64,000 nt of DNA from Collinsella sp. (GCA_019414055.1 DXMV01000021.1:1-64000); one strand, 5' to 3'. Positions 24,853-35,820 are shown, numbered from the stretch's first letter. The notes: generated by a model not told the origin, from the sequence alone. Made by a program: numbers and translations.

Positions 24853-25863
24853 CTACGCGGTTTTGCCCTCAATGAGTTCGACGGGGAGCTTGATATTCGA
24901 TTCGGGATTATCGCCGTTAATAAGAGCGATGATGGATTGCGCCGCGAGCTCTCCGATGCGATCGATATCTTGACGTACGGTTGTTAAGTCAGGCATAAAC
25001 GTCATAGTTCGGCGGGCACCATCCGCGCCCACGACCTTAATATCGTCTGGAGCGCTCAAGCCGCGCTGCTTCATCACGTTGAGACAGATGGCCGCCATCG
25101 TATCGTCTCCCGCAAAGATGCCGTCAATATCGGGGTTCTCATCGAGGATCTTCGCAACGACCGCGCCCTTTTCGTCGTCGGGCTTAACGAACTCAACCTC
25201 ACGGACAAGCGCGGACAAACCGGCCTGCTCAACAACATCGAGGTAGGCATCGGTACGCTTATTGGCAGGCATGCGCATGCGGCTATTGCTGCGCAGGCAC
25301 AGGATACGCCTGCAGCCGTCATCAATCAGACGGCGCGTGGCGAGCTCGCCAATGCCATAGCTGTCACTTGCAATCTGGACAGAGCCCTCGCCAAGATCGC
25401 AGTCGATGCCAACCAGGCTCAAGCCCATCTCGGCATATGCCTCGGCACCGATATTGAGGGAGTTGACGATGACGCCGTCGACCATATTGCGGCGGAGCAT
25501 GTCAATATAGGAACGCTCAAGATCGGGTCGATTGGCGCTGTTGCACAGCAACATCTTAAAGCCGTTTTCCGCTAACGTGCGCTCGACCGCCTGCACAACC
25601 TGAGCATGGAACGGGCTGCTCACAAAGGGAACGATCATACCGATAAGATTCAGGCGACCGTTGAGCATGGCGCGGGCGATATCGTTGGGCGTATAGTTGA
25701 TGCGCTCCATCGCGGCATGGACCTTATCGCGGGTCTCTTGGCTAATATAGCCGCGATTATTAAGCACGCGAGATACCGTAGTAGGCGAAACCCCCGCCAC
25801 CGCTGCAACTTCCTTGATGCCAGGCTTAGCAGAATCCTTAGAACGAGCGCCCTCGCGAGCCAT
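24853..25863 (-). CDS. LacI-family regulator of the sucrose locus
   Basis: This 336-residue repressor has an N-terminal LacI helix-turn-helix: GIKEVAAVAGVSPTTVSRVL, then NNRGYISQETRDKV, and the hinge. A periplasmic-binding-protein-like sugar domain follows (about 65-330; IVPFVSSPFHAQVVQAV at its start). ATG 25863 follows GGGGGAGGGTGCT. Operators matching ATGTCAAACGTTTACAT lie ahead of this gene and ahead of the fructosidase. It is transcribed toward the operon in the same direction, and 183 bases separate them. ScrR-like function is inferred. Confidence 0.88.
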   Translation of the reverse strand: MAREGARSKDSAKPGIKEVAAVAGVSPTTVSRVLNNRGYISQETRDKVHAAMERINYTPNDIARAMLNGRLNLIGMIVPFVSSPFHAQVVQAVERTLAENGFKMLLCNSANRPDLERSYIDMLRRNMVDGVIVNSLNIGAEAYAEMGLSLVGIDCDLGEGSVQIASDSYGIGELATRRLIDDGCRRILCLRSNSRMRMPANKRTDAYLDVVEQAGLSALVREVEFVKPDDEKGAVVAKILDENPDIDGIFAGDDTMAAICLNVMKQRGLSAPDDIKVVGADGARRTMTFMPDLTTVRQDIDRIGELAAQSIIALINGDNPESNIKLPVELIEGKTA

Positions 25864-25882
25864 AGCACCCTCCCCCATCAAC

Positions 25883-25899
25883 ATGTCAAACGTTTACAT
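25883..25899. promoter_or_regulatory. LacI-type operator ahead of the sucrose regulator
   Basis: ATGTCAAACGTTTACAT is a near-palindrome centred on CG and overlaps the region just upstream of the regulator's ribosome-binding site, consistent with autorepression. Confidence 0.7.
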
Positions 25900-26013
25900 A
25901 CGAACAAAGCATACCCCAACAACAGCGGGAAGACGGTAACAGCACAAGTAAGTAAACGACTCATCCAAATAATTAGGAGAGTTCCGCCTAAAGGGTGACT
26001 ACACAGGACCCCC

Positions 26014-26141
26014 GCCGGGCCGCTTTGGGTTACTTTCCAAAACATTTCCGCAGGACGCAAAGGGCTCCGCCGCGCGAAGCGCGCAGCGGAGCCCTTTGCA
26101 TGTCCGAGGACGTTTTGGAAAGTAACCCAAAGCGGCCCGGC
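26014..26141 (-). ncRNA. Long-hairpin 3' element, family A, copy 3
   Basis: Outer arms GCCGGGCCGCTTTGGGTTAC and the complement ending at 26141 enclose GCAAAGGGCTCCGC and its complement. On the grcA-sense strand the loop motifs are AACGTCCTCGGACATG and CTGCGGAAATG. The element starts 23 bases after the stop codon of the glycyl-radical domain gene, in the same orientation as the other copies. It fills most of the 301-base gap here. Confidence 0.72.
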
Positions 26142-26164
26142 GATCCTGCGGGAGTTAAACCCCT

Positions 26165-26416
26165 TTAGAACTTGTCGTGGAAGGTACGCGAAATGACCTC
26201 GTCCTGCTGCTCCTTGGTGAGCGTGTGGAAGTTCACGGCATAGCCGGAAACGCGGATGGTCAGCTGCGGGTACTTCTCGGGGTGAGCCTGAGCGTCAAGC
26301 AGCGTCTCACGGTTGAAGACGTTGATGTTCAGGTGGTGGCCACCCTTCTCGGCGTAAGCGTCGAGCATGTGGACCAGGTTATCGGCCTGAGTCTCGGAAA
26401 CTTCAGAAACCTTCAT
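26165..26416 (-). CDS. grcA: Glycyl-radical domain subunit of pyruvate formate-lyase (GrcA-like)
   Basis: This 83-residue protein corresponds to the C-terminal glycyl-radical domain of pyruvate formate-lyase. GGHHLNINVFNRE and PQLTIRVSGYAVNF match the end of ordinary PflB, and the radical-bearing glycine is residue 58. GAAGGAGAC lies seven bases upstream of ATG, so it is made as a separate protein. The upstream PflB lacks this domain, so the two probably assemble into one enzyme. In E. coli the similar YfiD/GrcA only rescues damaged PflB; here it seems obligatory. Confidence 0.9.
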   Translation of the reverse strand: MKVSEVSETQADNLVHMLDAYAEKGGHHLNINVFNRETLLDAQAHPEKYPQLTIRVSGYAVNFHTLTKEQQDEVISRTFHDKF

Positions 26417-26476
26417 AATGTGTCTCCTTCGATCGATAGGCGCCGGCCGAAACCCGCGCGCTAATCAGTAATCGTT

Positions 26477-26499
26477 ATTGTTAGTATAGCACTAACAAT
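26477..26499. terminator. Intercistronic hairpin between pflB and grcA
   Basis: ATTGTTAGT and ACTAACAAT pair around ATAGC two bases after the pflB stop codon. The stem is AT-rich and weak, so it may tune grcA expression or protect the pflB mRNA end rather than stop transcription. Confidence 0.45.
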
Positions 26500-26501
26500 A
26501 G

Positions 26502-28553
<2,052 letters not shown>

Positions 28554-29104
28554 TGTGTAACCACGCTCCTAGTTACGTGTAATGCGGCGCTCTCTCACAC
28601 CGCTGCTTATTGAATTCTTGAATGTTAGACCTGCATGACCGGCTTCATTCGCTTTCCGCCGCACATTAGCACAGGGAAAAACGTTTATTCACCTTGGTCT
28701 TGCAACCCTAAACCCAAGATTTCACCCGTTAGTGAAGGATAACATAGCCACCCCCTTCATCAGGGCTGTTATATGTTCCTTTTTTTGTGTCATTAGAGCG
28801 TTTTCAACAAATCCGCAGGAAACGCGCCCGCCATCAGCTACCGTTCACCGAATTATTTGATATTCCCCCTTGCCTTTATACGTCCTTCACTCTAGCTGTT
28901 ATGCCAGCTTTAGCAGGGTAAAGTACCCACCGATAGTTTTTTGAGACATGCCTAGAAATCTACTTTTTCGCCGCGACGGAGGCGGTGGCATGAAATGCCC
29001 ACGAAGGTAGATTTCTAGGCATGTCCCAAAAATCTACTGTATGAGGTGTGCATACAGGGGTATCATCTTTCACCAAAAATAGTTTCTAGTGTTAGGGGTT
29101 TTCG
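28554..29104. other. Long divergent intergenic region ahead of pflB
   Basis: This 551-base gap between divergent pflB and the MarR gene holds TACCGTTCACCG at 28839 (half of the AACGGT-type site) and the pair of 31-bp palindromic repeats at 28934-29038. It is AT-richer than the genes. No convincing coding frame is present. I did not find an FNR-like site in its classical form. Confidence 0.5.
28934..29038. repeat. Inverted pair of 31-bp palindromic repeats
   Basis: The 31-mer seen at 7855-7885 occurs here at 28934-28964 and, inverted, at 29008-29038. Together they form a long stem (GACATGCCTAGAAATCTAC from 28946 pairs perfectly with the segment ending at 29026). A second small hairpin (TGGCAT/ATGCCCA) sits in the centre. 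Confidence 0.65.
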
Positions 29105-29554
29105 GTGGAAGATACCGATTTTCATGAGCTTGGGCGTCAGCTCTTTACCGAGTTTGGCAGCATGCACCAGCACGTTTCGCGTTTTGTCGACCAGGCGATG
29201 AGCGGCGAGATGGCCGTCATGCGCGCTCTCATGCTCGCCGGCGGTTCGCTCACGCCGAGCGAACTCGCCGATCGCGCTTGGGTCTCGAGCGCCCGCATCG
29301 CCAACATCCTGCGCGCCCTCGAGGGCAAGGGCTGGGTCGAGCGCGAGCACTCAAAAACCGACCGTCGTCGCGTACACGTCACGGTGACCGACAAAGGCCG
29401 ACAAGACCTCGAAATCAAACGTCGGGAATTCGAGGACCGCACCGCGGCCTTTCTCGAGCAGCTCGGCGAAACGGATACCCAAGAGATGGTGCGCCTTCTA
29501 AGGCGTGCCAACGAAATTATCGACCGCAATCAAGAAAGGAGAGATGCCGAGTGA
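29105..29554 (+). CDS. MarR-family transcriptional regulator
   Basis: This 149-residue winged-helix protein has SLTPSELADRAWVSSARIAN and ILRALEGKGWVEREHSKTDR, followed by the wing RRRVHVTVTDKGRQ, all MarR features. The start is GTG 29105 after AGGGG. Its TGA stop overlaps the GTG start of the following ABC exporter gene, so the regulator and exporter form one operon, which is usually controlled by the MarR protein responding to a drug or toxic small molecule. Confidence 0.9.
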   Translation: MEDTDFHELGRQLFTEFGSMHQHVSRFVDQAMSGEMAVMRALMLAGGSLTPSELADRAWVSSARIANILRALEGKGWVEREHSKTDRRRVHVTVTDKGRQDLEIKRREFEDRTAAFLEQLGETDTQEMVRLLRRANEIIDRNQERRDAE

Positions 29555-31917
29555 GGATTCTCAAGCTCTTTAAAAAGCATATCCTGGCACTGCTTACAGC
29601 TATCGTGCTCATCGTGATCAGCTGCAATGCCGATCTGGCGCTGCCTACCTATATGAGCGACATCGTCGACGTGGGCGTACAGCAAGGCGGCATCGCCTCG
29701 TCCGTGCCTGACACCATCCGCGCCGAATCGCTCGACGACCTCGAACTCTTTATGAGCGCCAAGGACGCCAAAGCCGTGGAGGCCGTGTTTAGCAAGGCGG
29801 ACAATAACGGCATTCGAGCGTACAAGGGCACCGAGGAGGAGCGCGCCGACGGTAGCAAGATTGCCGACATTATGAGTCTGCCCGAGACCGTCGTTCTTTC
29901 GCTCAACCAGGGCATCGACGCCAGCTCCATGGGCGATATGATGGGCACGTCCAGCGACCAAGACAGCAGCGCCGCCCAGGCCATGCCCTCCCCCGAGCAG
30001 ATGGCAGCGATGACGCCCGAGCAGCTCGCCGAGATGCAGCAGAAGGCCGCAGCGGCGCAGAGCATGCAAAAGCAGATCGACGCCGATGGCGGCAAGATCA
30101 CCATGAAGAGCCTGCGCCTAGGCGTTGAAGGCGGCCTGATCGATCAGGGCAAGCTCGTCGAAGGCGCCAGCGAAATGGCAGACAAAATGGGCTCCATGTC
30201 GGGCTCTATCGTGACCCAACGCGCCGTGAGCTATGTGCAGGACGAGTACAAGGCGCAGGGCATCGACCCCGCCGACGTGCAGAACGCCTATCTGGGCCGC
30301 ATGGCGACCACGATGTTTGGCCTGTGCCTGATCTCGCTGGTCGCCACCATCCTGACCGGCGCTGTGGCGTCGCGCACCGCCTGCTCCATCGCCCGTGACC
30401 TGCGCCGCGAGACCTTCAACAAGGTCATGCACTTCTCGCCGGCCGAGGTGGGCAAGTTTAGCCAGGCCTCGCTCATCACCCGCTGTACCAACGATATTCA
30501 GCAGATACAGATGGCCGCGACCCTGTTTATCCGCATGTGCCTCATGGCACCCGTCATGGGCATCGTCGCCGTTATGCGCGTCCTGGCCAACCACACCGGC
30601 CTGGAGTGGACCATCGCCGTGGCCATCATCGCGGTCTCGGCCGTCGTCGGCGTGCTCATGGGCCTCACCATGCCCAAGTTCAAAAAGATGCAGAGCTTTG
30701 TGGACCGCGTGAACCTTACCGCCCGCGAGCTGCTCGACGGCCTTATGCCCATCCGCTCGTTTAACCGCGAGGAGCATGAGCTCGAGCGTTTTGACAAGGC
30801 GTCACTCGACCTGATGACCACGCAGCTCTACACCAACCGCGCCATGAGCTTTATGATGCCGCTCATGATGCTCGTCATGAACTGCATCACCGTGCTTATC
30901 GTCTGGTTTGGCGCGCAGGGCGTGTCCGACGGCGTGATGCAGGTCGGCAACATGATGGCGTTTATCTCCTACACCATGCAGATCGTCATGGCGTTTATGA
31001 TCCTCACCATGGTTTCGGTCATCCTGCCCCGCGCCGAGGTCGCAGCCGAGCGCGTGGAAGAGGTCATTACCTGCCCCACGAGCATCAACGACCCCGCATC
31101 GCCCAAGGTGCCCGCGGTCAGCGCGCCGCGCGGTGAGCTCACCTTCCGCGACGTGAGCTTCCAGTATCCCGATGCCCGCGCCGATGTCATCAGCGGCGTG
31201 AACTTCACCACGCACGCCGGTCAGATGCTCGGCATCATCGGCTCCACGGGCTCGGGCAAGTCCACGCTCGTGCAGCTCATTCCGCGCCTGTACGACGTCA
31301 CGGGCGGCAGCATTTCGCTCGACGGCATCGACGTGCGCGATATGACCCTCTCCGAGCTTCGTCGCCGCATCGGTTATATCCCGCAGCAGGGGCGCCTGTT
31401 CTCGGGCACTGTCGAGAGCAACCTCAAGTTTGCCGGCGACATGGTGAGCGATGATGACATGCGCCAGGCGGCACGCATCGCCCAGGCCGAGGACTTTATC
31501 GCCGAGCGCGAGGGCGGCTACGACTCCCCCATCAGCCAGGGCGGATCCAATGTCTCGGGCGGCCAGCGCCAGCGCCTGGCCATCGCCCGCGCCCTGGCCA
31601 AAAAGCCCGAGGTCGTGGTGTTCGACGATTCGTTTAGCGCGCTCGATTACAAGACCGACGCTCGCCTGCGTGACGAGCTGGCCAAAAACGTCACCGACGC
31701 TGCGCTCGTGATCGTGGCCCAGCGCATCGCGACCATCATGCACGCCGACCAGATCATCGTGCTCGACGACGGCCACGTGGTGGGAACCGGCACGCACGAG
31801 GAGCTACTGCACAACTGCCCGGCGTACCTGGAGATCGCCCAGTCGCAGCTTTCTGCCGAGGAACTGGGGCTTACCCAAGAAGAGATTGCAGCCGTTATGG
31901 AAGGAGGCGAGCGCTAA
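29551..31917 (+). CDS. Heterodimeric ABC exporter subunit with large outer insertion
   Basis: This 788-residue fused permease-ATPase starts with a first membrane helix (10-30). A long extracytoplasmic insertion of about 210 residues follows (about 40-250), partly Met/Gln/Ala rich (MAAMTPEQLAEMQQKAAAAQ), then five further helices to about 520. The ATPase has GSTGSGKSTLV, NVSGGQRQRLAIARAL and VVFDDSFSALD; the catalytic glutamate after Walker B is replaced by aspartate or serine, as in degenerate sites of heterodimers. GTG 29551 has AAGGAGAG upstream. The stop overlaps the next start (TAATG), pairing it with the second subunit. Confidence 0.9.
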   Translation: MRILKLFKKHILALLTAIVLIVISCNADLALPTYMSDIVDVGVQQGGIASSVPDTIRAESLDDLELFMSAKDAKAVEAVFSKADNNGIRAYKGTEEERADGSKIADIMSLPETVVLSLNQGIDASSMGDMMGTSSDQDSSAAQAMPSPEQMAAMTPEQLAEMQQKAAAAQSMQKQIDADGGKITMKSLRLGVEGGLIDQGKLVEGASEMADKMGSMSGSIVTQRAVSYVQDEYKAQGIDPADVQNAYLGRMATTMFGLCLISLVATILTGAVASRTACSIARDLRRETFNKVMHFSPAEVGKFSQASLITRCTNDIQQIQMAATLFIRMCLMAPVMGIVAVMRVLANHTGLEWTIAVAIIAVSAVVGVLMGLTMPKFKKMQSFVDRVNLTARELLDGLMPIRSFNREEHELERFDKASLDLMTTQLYTNRAMSFMMPLMMLVMNCITVLIVWFGAQGVSDGVMQVGNMMAFISYTMQIVMAFMILTMVSVILPRAEVAAERVEEVITCPTSINDPASPKVPAVSAPRGELTFRDVSFQYPDARADVISGVNFTTHAGQMLGIIGSTGSGKSTLVQLIPRLYDVTGGSISLDGIDVRDMTLSELRRRIGYIPQQGRLFSGTVESNLKFAGDMVSDDDMRQAARIAQAEDFIAEREGGYDSPISQGGSNVSGGQRQRLAIARALAKKPEVVVFDDSFSALDYKTDARLRDELAKNVTDAALVIVAQRIATIMHADQIIVLDDGHVVGTGTHEELLHNCPAYLEIAQSQLSAEELGLTQEEIAAVMEGGER

Positions 31918-33773
31918 TGGCAGACGAGACCAAGACTCAGATTCCCAAGCCCACCCGTCAGCGTGGCCCCATGGGTCGCATGGGCGGCATGGGCCGCGGC
32001 GAAAAGGCCAAGGACTTTAAGGGCACCATGAGGCAGCTACTCAGCTATATCGGCCAGCACAAGATTGCCGTGTTTGCCGCCGTCGCCTTTGCCGTGTGCT
32101 CGGTCATCTTTAATATTGTGGGGCCCAAGGTGCTCGGCCAGGTTACGACCAAGCTGTTCGAAGGCCTGGTCTCCAAGGTCAACGGTACCGGCGATGTCGA
32201 CTTTGCCTGGATCGCCAAGACGCTCGGCTTTTTGCTCTGTCTGTATCTGGCAAGCTCTGTCTGCAGCCTCATCCAAGGCTGGCTTATGACCGGCGTCACG
32301 CAAAAGATTTGCTACCGCATGCGCAAGGAGATCGCCGCCAAGATTGCCGTTGTGCCGATGAGCTACTTCAACGGCCACAGCAAGGGCGACGTGCTCAGCC
32401 GCATCACCAACGACGTCGATACGCTGGGTCAGTCACTCAACCAGAGCGTGACGCAGCTCATCACGTCGGTGACGCAGATTATCGGCGTGCTCGTCATGAT
32501 GCTTTCGATCAGCCTGCCGCTCACCGGCGTCGTCGTGGTCACGCTGCCCGTCGCCGCCGTGATCATGGCCGTGATGATTCACTTCTCGCAGCCGTACTTC
32601 CGCGAGCAGCAACAGGTCCTGGGCACCGTCAACGGCATTATCGAGGAGGACTTTGCCGGCCAGAATGTCATTCAGGTGTTCGACCGCGCCGAGGCCTCGA
32701 TCGAGGAGTTCGACCGTCAAAACGACCGCCTCTTTATTAGTGGCTGGCGCTCGCAGTTCCTGTCGGGCCTGATGATGCCGCTTATGAGCTTGGTGGGCAA
32801 CATGGGCTACGTGGGCGTCGTCGTGGTGGGCGCGCAGCTCGCGCTGACCGGCAATGCCACGCCCGGCGACATTCAGAGCTTTATCCAGTACGTTCGCAAC
32901 TTTACGCAACCCGTGCAGCAGTTGGGCAACGTGAGCAACACGATGCAGTCGATGGCCGCCGCCACCGAGCGCGTCTTTGAGTTCCTGGCCGTGCCCGAGG
33001 AGGAGCAGAAAGCCGACGCGCAGATTCCCGAGAAGCGCCCCGGCCACGTGGAGTTTGACCATGTCAAGTTTGGCTACACGCCCGACAAGACCATCATCCA
33101 CGACTTTAGCTGCGAGGCGCAGCCCGGCCAGACCATCGCCATCGTCGGCCCCACCGGCGCCGGCAAGACCACGCTCATCAAGCTGCTGCAGCGCTTCTAC
33201 GACGTGGACGGCGGTTCGCTGCGTGTCGAGGGCGTCGACGTGCGCGACTGGGACCGCGCGGCACTTCGCGGCGAGTTTGCCATGGTGTTGCAGGATACCT
33301 GGCTGTTTAACGGCACCATCCGCGAGAACATCCGCTACGGACGCCCCGACGCGAGCGATGCCGAGGTCGAAGCCGCTGCACGCGCCGCACGCTGCGACCA
33401 CTTTATCCATACGCTCGCCGGTGGCTACGACTTTATGATTAACGAGGAGGGCACTAACCTGTCGCAGGGTCAGCGCCAGCTCGTGACCATCGCCCGTGCC
33501 ATTTTGGCCGACCGCCCGGCGCTGATTCTAGACGAGGCGACTTCCAACGTGGACACCCGCACCGAGGAGCTCATTCAGCGTGCCATGGATGCGCTGATGC
33601 AGGGCCGTACCAGCTTTGTCATCGCGCACCGTCTGTCCACGATCCGCAGCGCCGACGTAATCTTGGTGATTCGCGACGGCGACATCGTCGAGAAGGGCAC
33701 ACACGACGAGCTGCTCGCCCAAGGCGGCTTCTACGCCGACCTGTACAACTCGCAGTTCGACGAAGCGGCGTAG
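31917..33773 (+). CDS. Heterodimeric ABC exporter, second subunit
   Basis: This 618-residue permease-ATPase has a basic, Gly/Met-rich N terminus (GPMGRMGGMGRGEKAKD). Six membrane helices run from about 45 to 330, with the ATPase at the C terminus: GPTGAGKTTLIK, LSQGQRQLVTIARAI and ALILDEATSNVDTRT with an intact catalytic glutamate. It therefore carries the competent site complementing the first subunit, as in BmrCD-like multidrug exporters. It is the last gene of the MarR operon, and a GC-rich hairpin with T-run follows at 33805-33836. Confidence 0.92.
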   Translation: MADETKTQIPKPTRQRGPMGRMGGMGRGEKAKDFKGTMRQLLSYIGQHKIAVFAAVAFAVCSVIFNIVGPKVLGQVTTKLFEGLVSKVNGTGDVDFAWIAKTLGFLLCLYLASSVCSLIQGWLMTGVTQKICYRMRKEIAAKIAVVPMSYFNGHSKGDVLSRITNDVDTLGQSLNQSVTQLITSVTQIIGVLVMMLSISLPLTGVVVVTLPVAAVIMAVMIHFSQPYFREQQQVLGTVNGIIEEDFAGQNVIQVFDRAEASIEEFDRQNDRLFISGWRSQFLSGLMMPLMSLVGNMGYVGVVVVGAQLALTGNATPGDIQSFIQYVRNFTQPVQQLGNVSNTMQSMAAATERVFEFLAVPEEEQKADAQIPEKRPGHVEFDHVKFGYTPDKTIIHDFSCEAQPGQTIAIVGPTGAGKTTLIKLLQRFYDVDGGSLRVEGVDVRDWDRAALRGEFAMVLQDTWLFNGTIRENIRYGRPDASDAEVEAAARAARCDHFIHTLAGGYDFMINEEGTNLSQGQRQLVTIARAILADRPALILDEATSNVDTRTEELIQRAMDALMQGRTSFVIAHRLSTIRSADVILVIRDGDIVEKGTHDELLAQGGFYADLYNSQFDEAA

Positions 33774-33804
33774 ATTCGACCGCAGGGAACGGATGACGCC
33801 CGAG

Positions 33805-33836
33805 AACGGGGCACAGGACAACCTGCGCCCCCGTTT
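33805..33836 (+). terminator. Terminator after the ABC exporter operon
   Basis: AACGGGG pairs with CCCCGTT across an irregular loop and is followed by TTGTGTCCTTT. It lies 32 bases after the stop codon. Confidence 0.6.
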
Positions 33837-33881
33837 TGTGTCCTTTGGGCCTCGAGCCGCCTTCCCTGGGACCTGATTGAC

Positions 33882-34145
33882 GGCGCTTTCCAGACCCCGT
33901 GGGCAAAAAAGGGCAAATATGAGTACTGTTACCTTTTTAGTAACAGCCAAAACAGCCCCAAATGCTGCTCACACGGCTTGCACGCGCTCCTAAATTGATC
34001 AAACAGCCCTATAGCGGACTTATATGCGTTGAGGTTAATGAACATATTTGCTGTTATGTCTATTATCTTATTCCGTCAATATGGCACTACGATAGCAACA
34101 GTACTCATATTTGGCATTTTTTGCCCACAGGACTTAGAGAACGCC
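33882..34145. mobile_element. MITE-like element with long terminal inverted repeats
   Basis: The left end GTGGGCAAAAAAGGGCAAAT followed by ATGAGTACTGTT (33899 on) is mirrored at the right end by AACAGTACTCATATTTGGCA and TTTTTTGCCCAC. Weaker similarity extends to GGCG at both tips, so the arms reach about 45 bp. The 170-bp interior is AT-rich and has no credible coding frame. It fits a non-autonomous miniature transposable element inserted between convergent genes; no target duplication could be confirmed. Confidence 0.6.
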
Positions 34146-34189
34146 AAAAAATCTAGCAATGCCAGCGAGCAAACCGCGTCAGCCGATGC

Positions 34190-34332
34190 AAGGAGTGTCC
34201 CCAAGTGCCGGCAGATAAGGAACGTCCCTAACTGCCAGGTTTGAAAGGTAGTCATTGGGGACGTTCTTAAACGACTAGTCAAACAAGAACGTCCCCAACG
34301 ACTACTCATTTAAGTACGTCCCCAATGAGTGC
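34190..34332. repeat. Array of GTCCCC hairpin repeats
   Basis: Three related palindromes follow each other. AGTGCCGGCA ... AACTGCC (34190-34240) carries GTGTCCCC and ACGTCCCT. A perfect-looking hairpin TAGTCATTGGGGACGTTCTT ... AAGAACGTCCCCAACGACTA spans 34249-34305. ACTCATT ... AATGAGT spans 34304-34332. The second is almost identical to 57141-57197 and the third to 18075-18105. Confidence 0.7.
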
Positions 34333-34368
34333 CCCTGGAGCAAGACAACGCCGCAGGTAGAGGGCGGA

Positions 34369-34511
34369 CAGCGAGCGCCGTCCAGAGCGAACAAATTGGC
34401 ATGAAAAAGGCAAGGCATAGACCTTCTGGTCATGCCTTGCCTTTTGAATGACAAATTGTCGCTCTGGGCGGCGCGCAGCGTCGAGCCGTTACGCGGGTTG
34501 GTAAACCCGCA
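34369..34511 (-). ncRNA. Structured RNA family R1, copy 1
   Basis: This element of about 143 bp recurs at 57233-57377 and 59478-59624. Conserved parts on the plus strand are CAGCGA, a stem of 14-16 bp, a TGAA/TGAA internal loop, GGCAT, GACCTTCTGGTC, ATGCC, the closing stem, GCAGCGTCGA and a final hairpin with a 4-base loop. The stem sequences differ between copies but remain paired (GCGCCG/CGGCGC here). It begins 4 bases after the DAHP synthase stop codon on the transcript strand. The acting strand is inferred from that position. Confidence 0.75.
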
Positions 34512-34514
34512 TAA

Positions 34515-35546
34515 CTAAATACGTTCCGCGATCTCGTGGATGAGGTAGTCGGTCTTTTCCCAGCCCAGGCAAGGGTCGGTGATCGACTTGCCAAAGACGC
34601 CGCCGTCGACCGGCTGGTTGCCGTCTTCCAGGTAAGACTCGATCATAAAGCCCTTGACCAGCTTGGAGATGGACTCGTTGCGGCGGCAGCTGTCGAGCAC
34701 CTCCTTGCAAATGCGATACTGCTCAAGCGGTCGCTTGCCCGAGTTGTCGTGGTTGCAGTCGATGACCGCCGCTGGGTTGGCGTAGCCGGCGTGCTCGGTG
34801 TAGCGCTCGGCCAGGCGCTCGAGGTGCTCGTAGTGGTAGTTGGGGTAGGTGCGCCCATCGAGACCGATGTAGCCGCGCATGACGGCGTGCGCAAGCGGGT
34901 TGCCATCGCACTCGACTTCCCAGTTACGGAAGATGAAGCTCTGGTGCGCCTGTGCGGCGTAAATGGAGTTGAGCATAACGGTGGTAGAGCCGGCAGTGGG
35001 ATTCTTCATGCCGACGGGTACCGAAATGCCGCTCGACACCAGACGGTGCTCCTGGTTCTCGACCGAGCGTGCGCCCACGGCAACATAGCTCAGCAGGTCA
35101 ACGAGGTACTGGTAGTTGGACGGGTAGAGCATCTCGTCGGCGGTGAAGAAGCCCGTTTCCTCAATAACGCGCAGGTGCATATGGCGGATGGCCTTGACGC
35201 CCTCGAGCAGGTCGTCGGGAGCCTCGGGGTTGGGGTTGTGCAGAAGACCCTTGTAACCGGTGCCCTTGGTACGCGGCTTATTGGTGTAGACGCGCGGAAT
35301 GATGATGAGCTTGTCCTTGACCTCCTCGGCGGTCTTGGCCAGTCGGTTCATGTACTCAAGCACCGAGTCCTCGCGGTCGGCAGAGCACGGGCCGATGATA
35401 AGCACCTTGCGTGCGTCCTCGCCGGTAAAGACTTTGACGACCTCGGCGTCAAATGCCTGCTTTTTGGCGGTAAGCTCGGCAGAAAGCGGCATTTCCTCGC
35501 GGATCTCCATGGGGATCGGCAGCCTGCGTTTGAAATCCATGGCCAT
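34515..35546 (-). CDS. 3-deoxy-7-phosphoheptulonate (DAHP) synthase, class I
   Basis: This 343-residue enzyme condenses phosphoenolpyruvate and erythrose-4-phosphate, the first step of aromatic amino acid synthesis. The family motifs VLIIGPCSADRED, PRVYTNKPRTKGTGYKGL and GARSVENQEHR are intact, with the catalytic and metal residues in DCNHDNSGK and GFMIESYLEDGNQ. AGGAGGCCCCT precedes ATG 35546. Class I enzymes of this length are usually feedback inhibited by one aromatic amino acid, but the effector cannot be told here. It is a single gene with R1 element copy 1 as its 3' end. No leader peptide was recognised. Confidence 0.95.
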   Translation of the reverse strand: MAMDFKRRLPIPMEIREEMPLSAELTAKKQAFDAEVVKVFTGEDARKVLIIGPCSADREDSVLEYMNRLAKTAEEVKDKLIIIPRVYTNKPRTKGTGYKGLLHNPNPEAPDDLLEGVKAIRHMHLRVIEETGFFTADEMLYPSNYQYLVDLLSYVAVGARSVENQEHRLVSSGISVPVGMKNPTAGSTTVMLNSIYAAQAHQSFIFRNWEVECDGNPLAHAVMRGYIGLDGRTYPNYHYEHLERLAERYTEHAGYANPAAVIDCNHDNSGKRPLEQYRICKEVLDSCRRNESISKLVKGFMIESYLEDGNQPVDGGVFGKSITDPCLGWEKTDYLIHEIAERI

Positions 35547-35678
35547 AGGGGCCTCCTCAATCTATAGAGAGAGCAATAAGCGTATTGTCGAGTGCTCGGC
35601 ATTATCCGCTGTCGCACGCTAAAGTGCAAGCACAGCCTACTAAAAAGGGAATGAATCGACACAAGGGCCCGCTCACCA

Positions 35679-35744
35679 CGAGAGTGGATAATCTCCCGTT
35701 TTTGGCCCATGTTCGCGCTCAAAGTGGGAGATTATCCACTCTCG
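35679..35744. repeat. Perfect long inverted repeat
   Basis: CGAGAGTGGATAATCTCCC (35679-35697) and its exact complement (35726-35744) are separated by 28 bases. It lies upstream of the DAHP synthase gene. Nothing similar was seen elsewhere in the window. It could be a bidirectional terminator or a regulator site. Confidence 0.6.
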
Positions 35745-35768
35745 TCGGGCAAGCGTCCAAAAACCCAC

Positions 35769-35820
35769 ACCGACCAAAAAGGGACAGGTTTATTTTGGCA
35801 GGTTTTATCTGGGCAAACGC
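35769..35820 (+). repeat. Dispersed 50-bp repeat, copy 3
   Basis: ACCGACCAAAAAGGGACAGG, TTTATTTTGGCAGG and TTTTATCTGGGCAAACGC match copy 2 at 3725 and, reversed, copy 1 at 152. In this copy and in copy 1 the similarity extends into GGGCAAACGCC. Confidence 0.75.

Noticed and set aside
33962..34156. Short open frame within the MITE-like element
   Set aside because: It has no ribosome-binding site, no recognisable domain and runs through the inverted-repeat end.
35547..35678. T-box or trp/phe leader ahead of DAHP synthase
   Set aside because: No T-box sequence, leader peptide with aromatic codons or antiterminator pair was visible.
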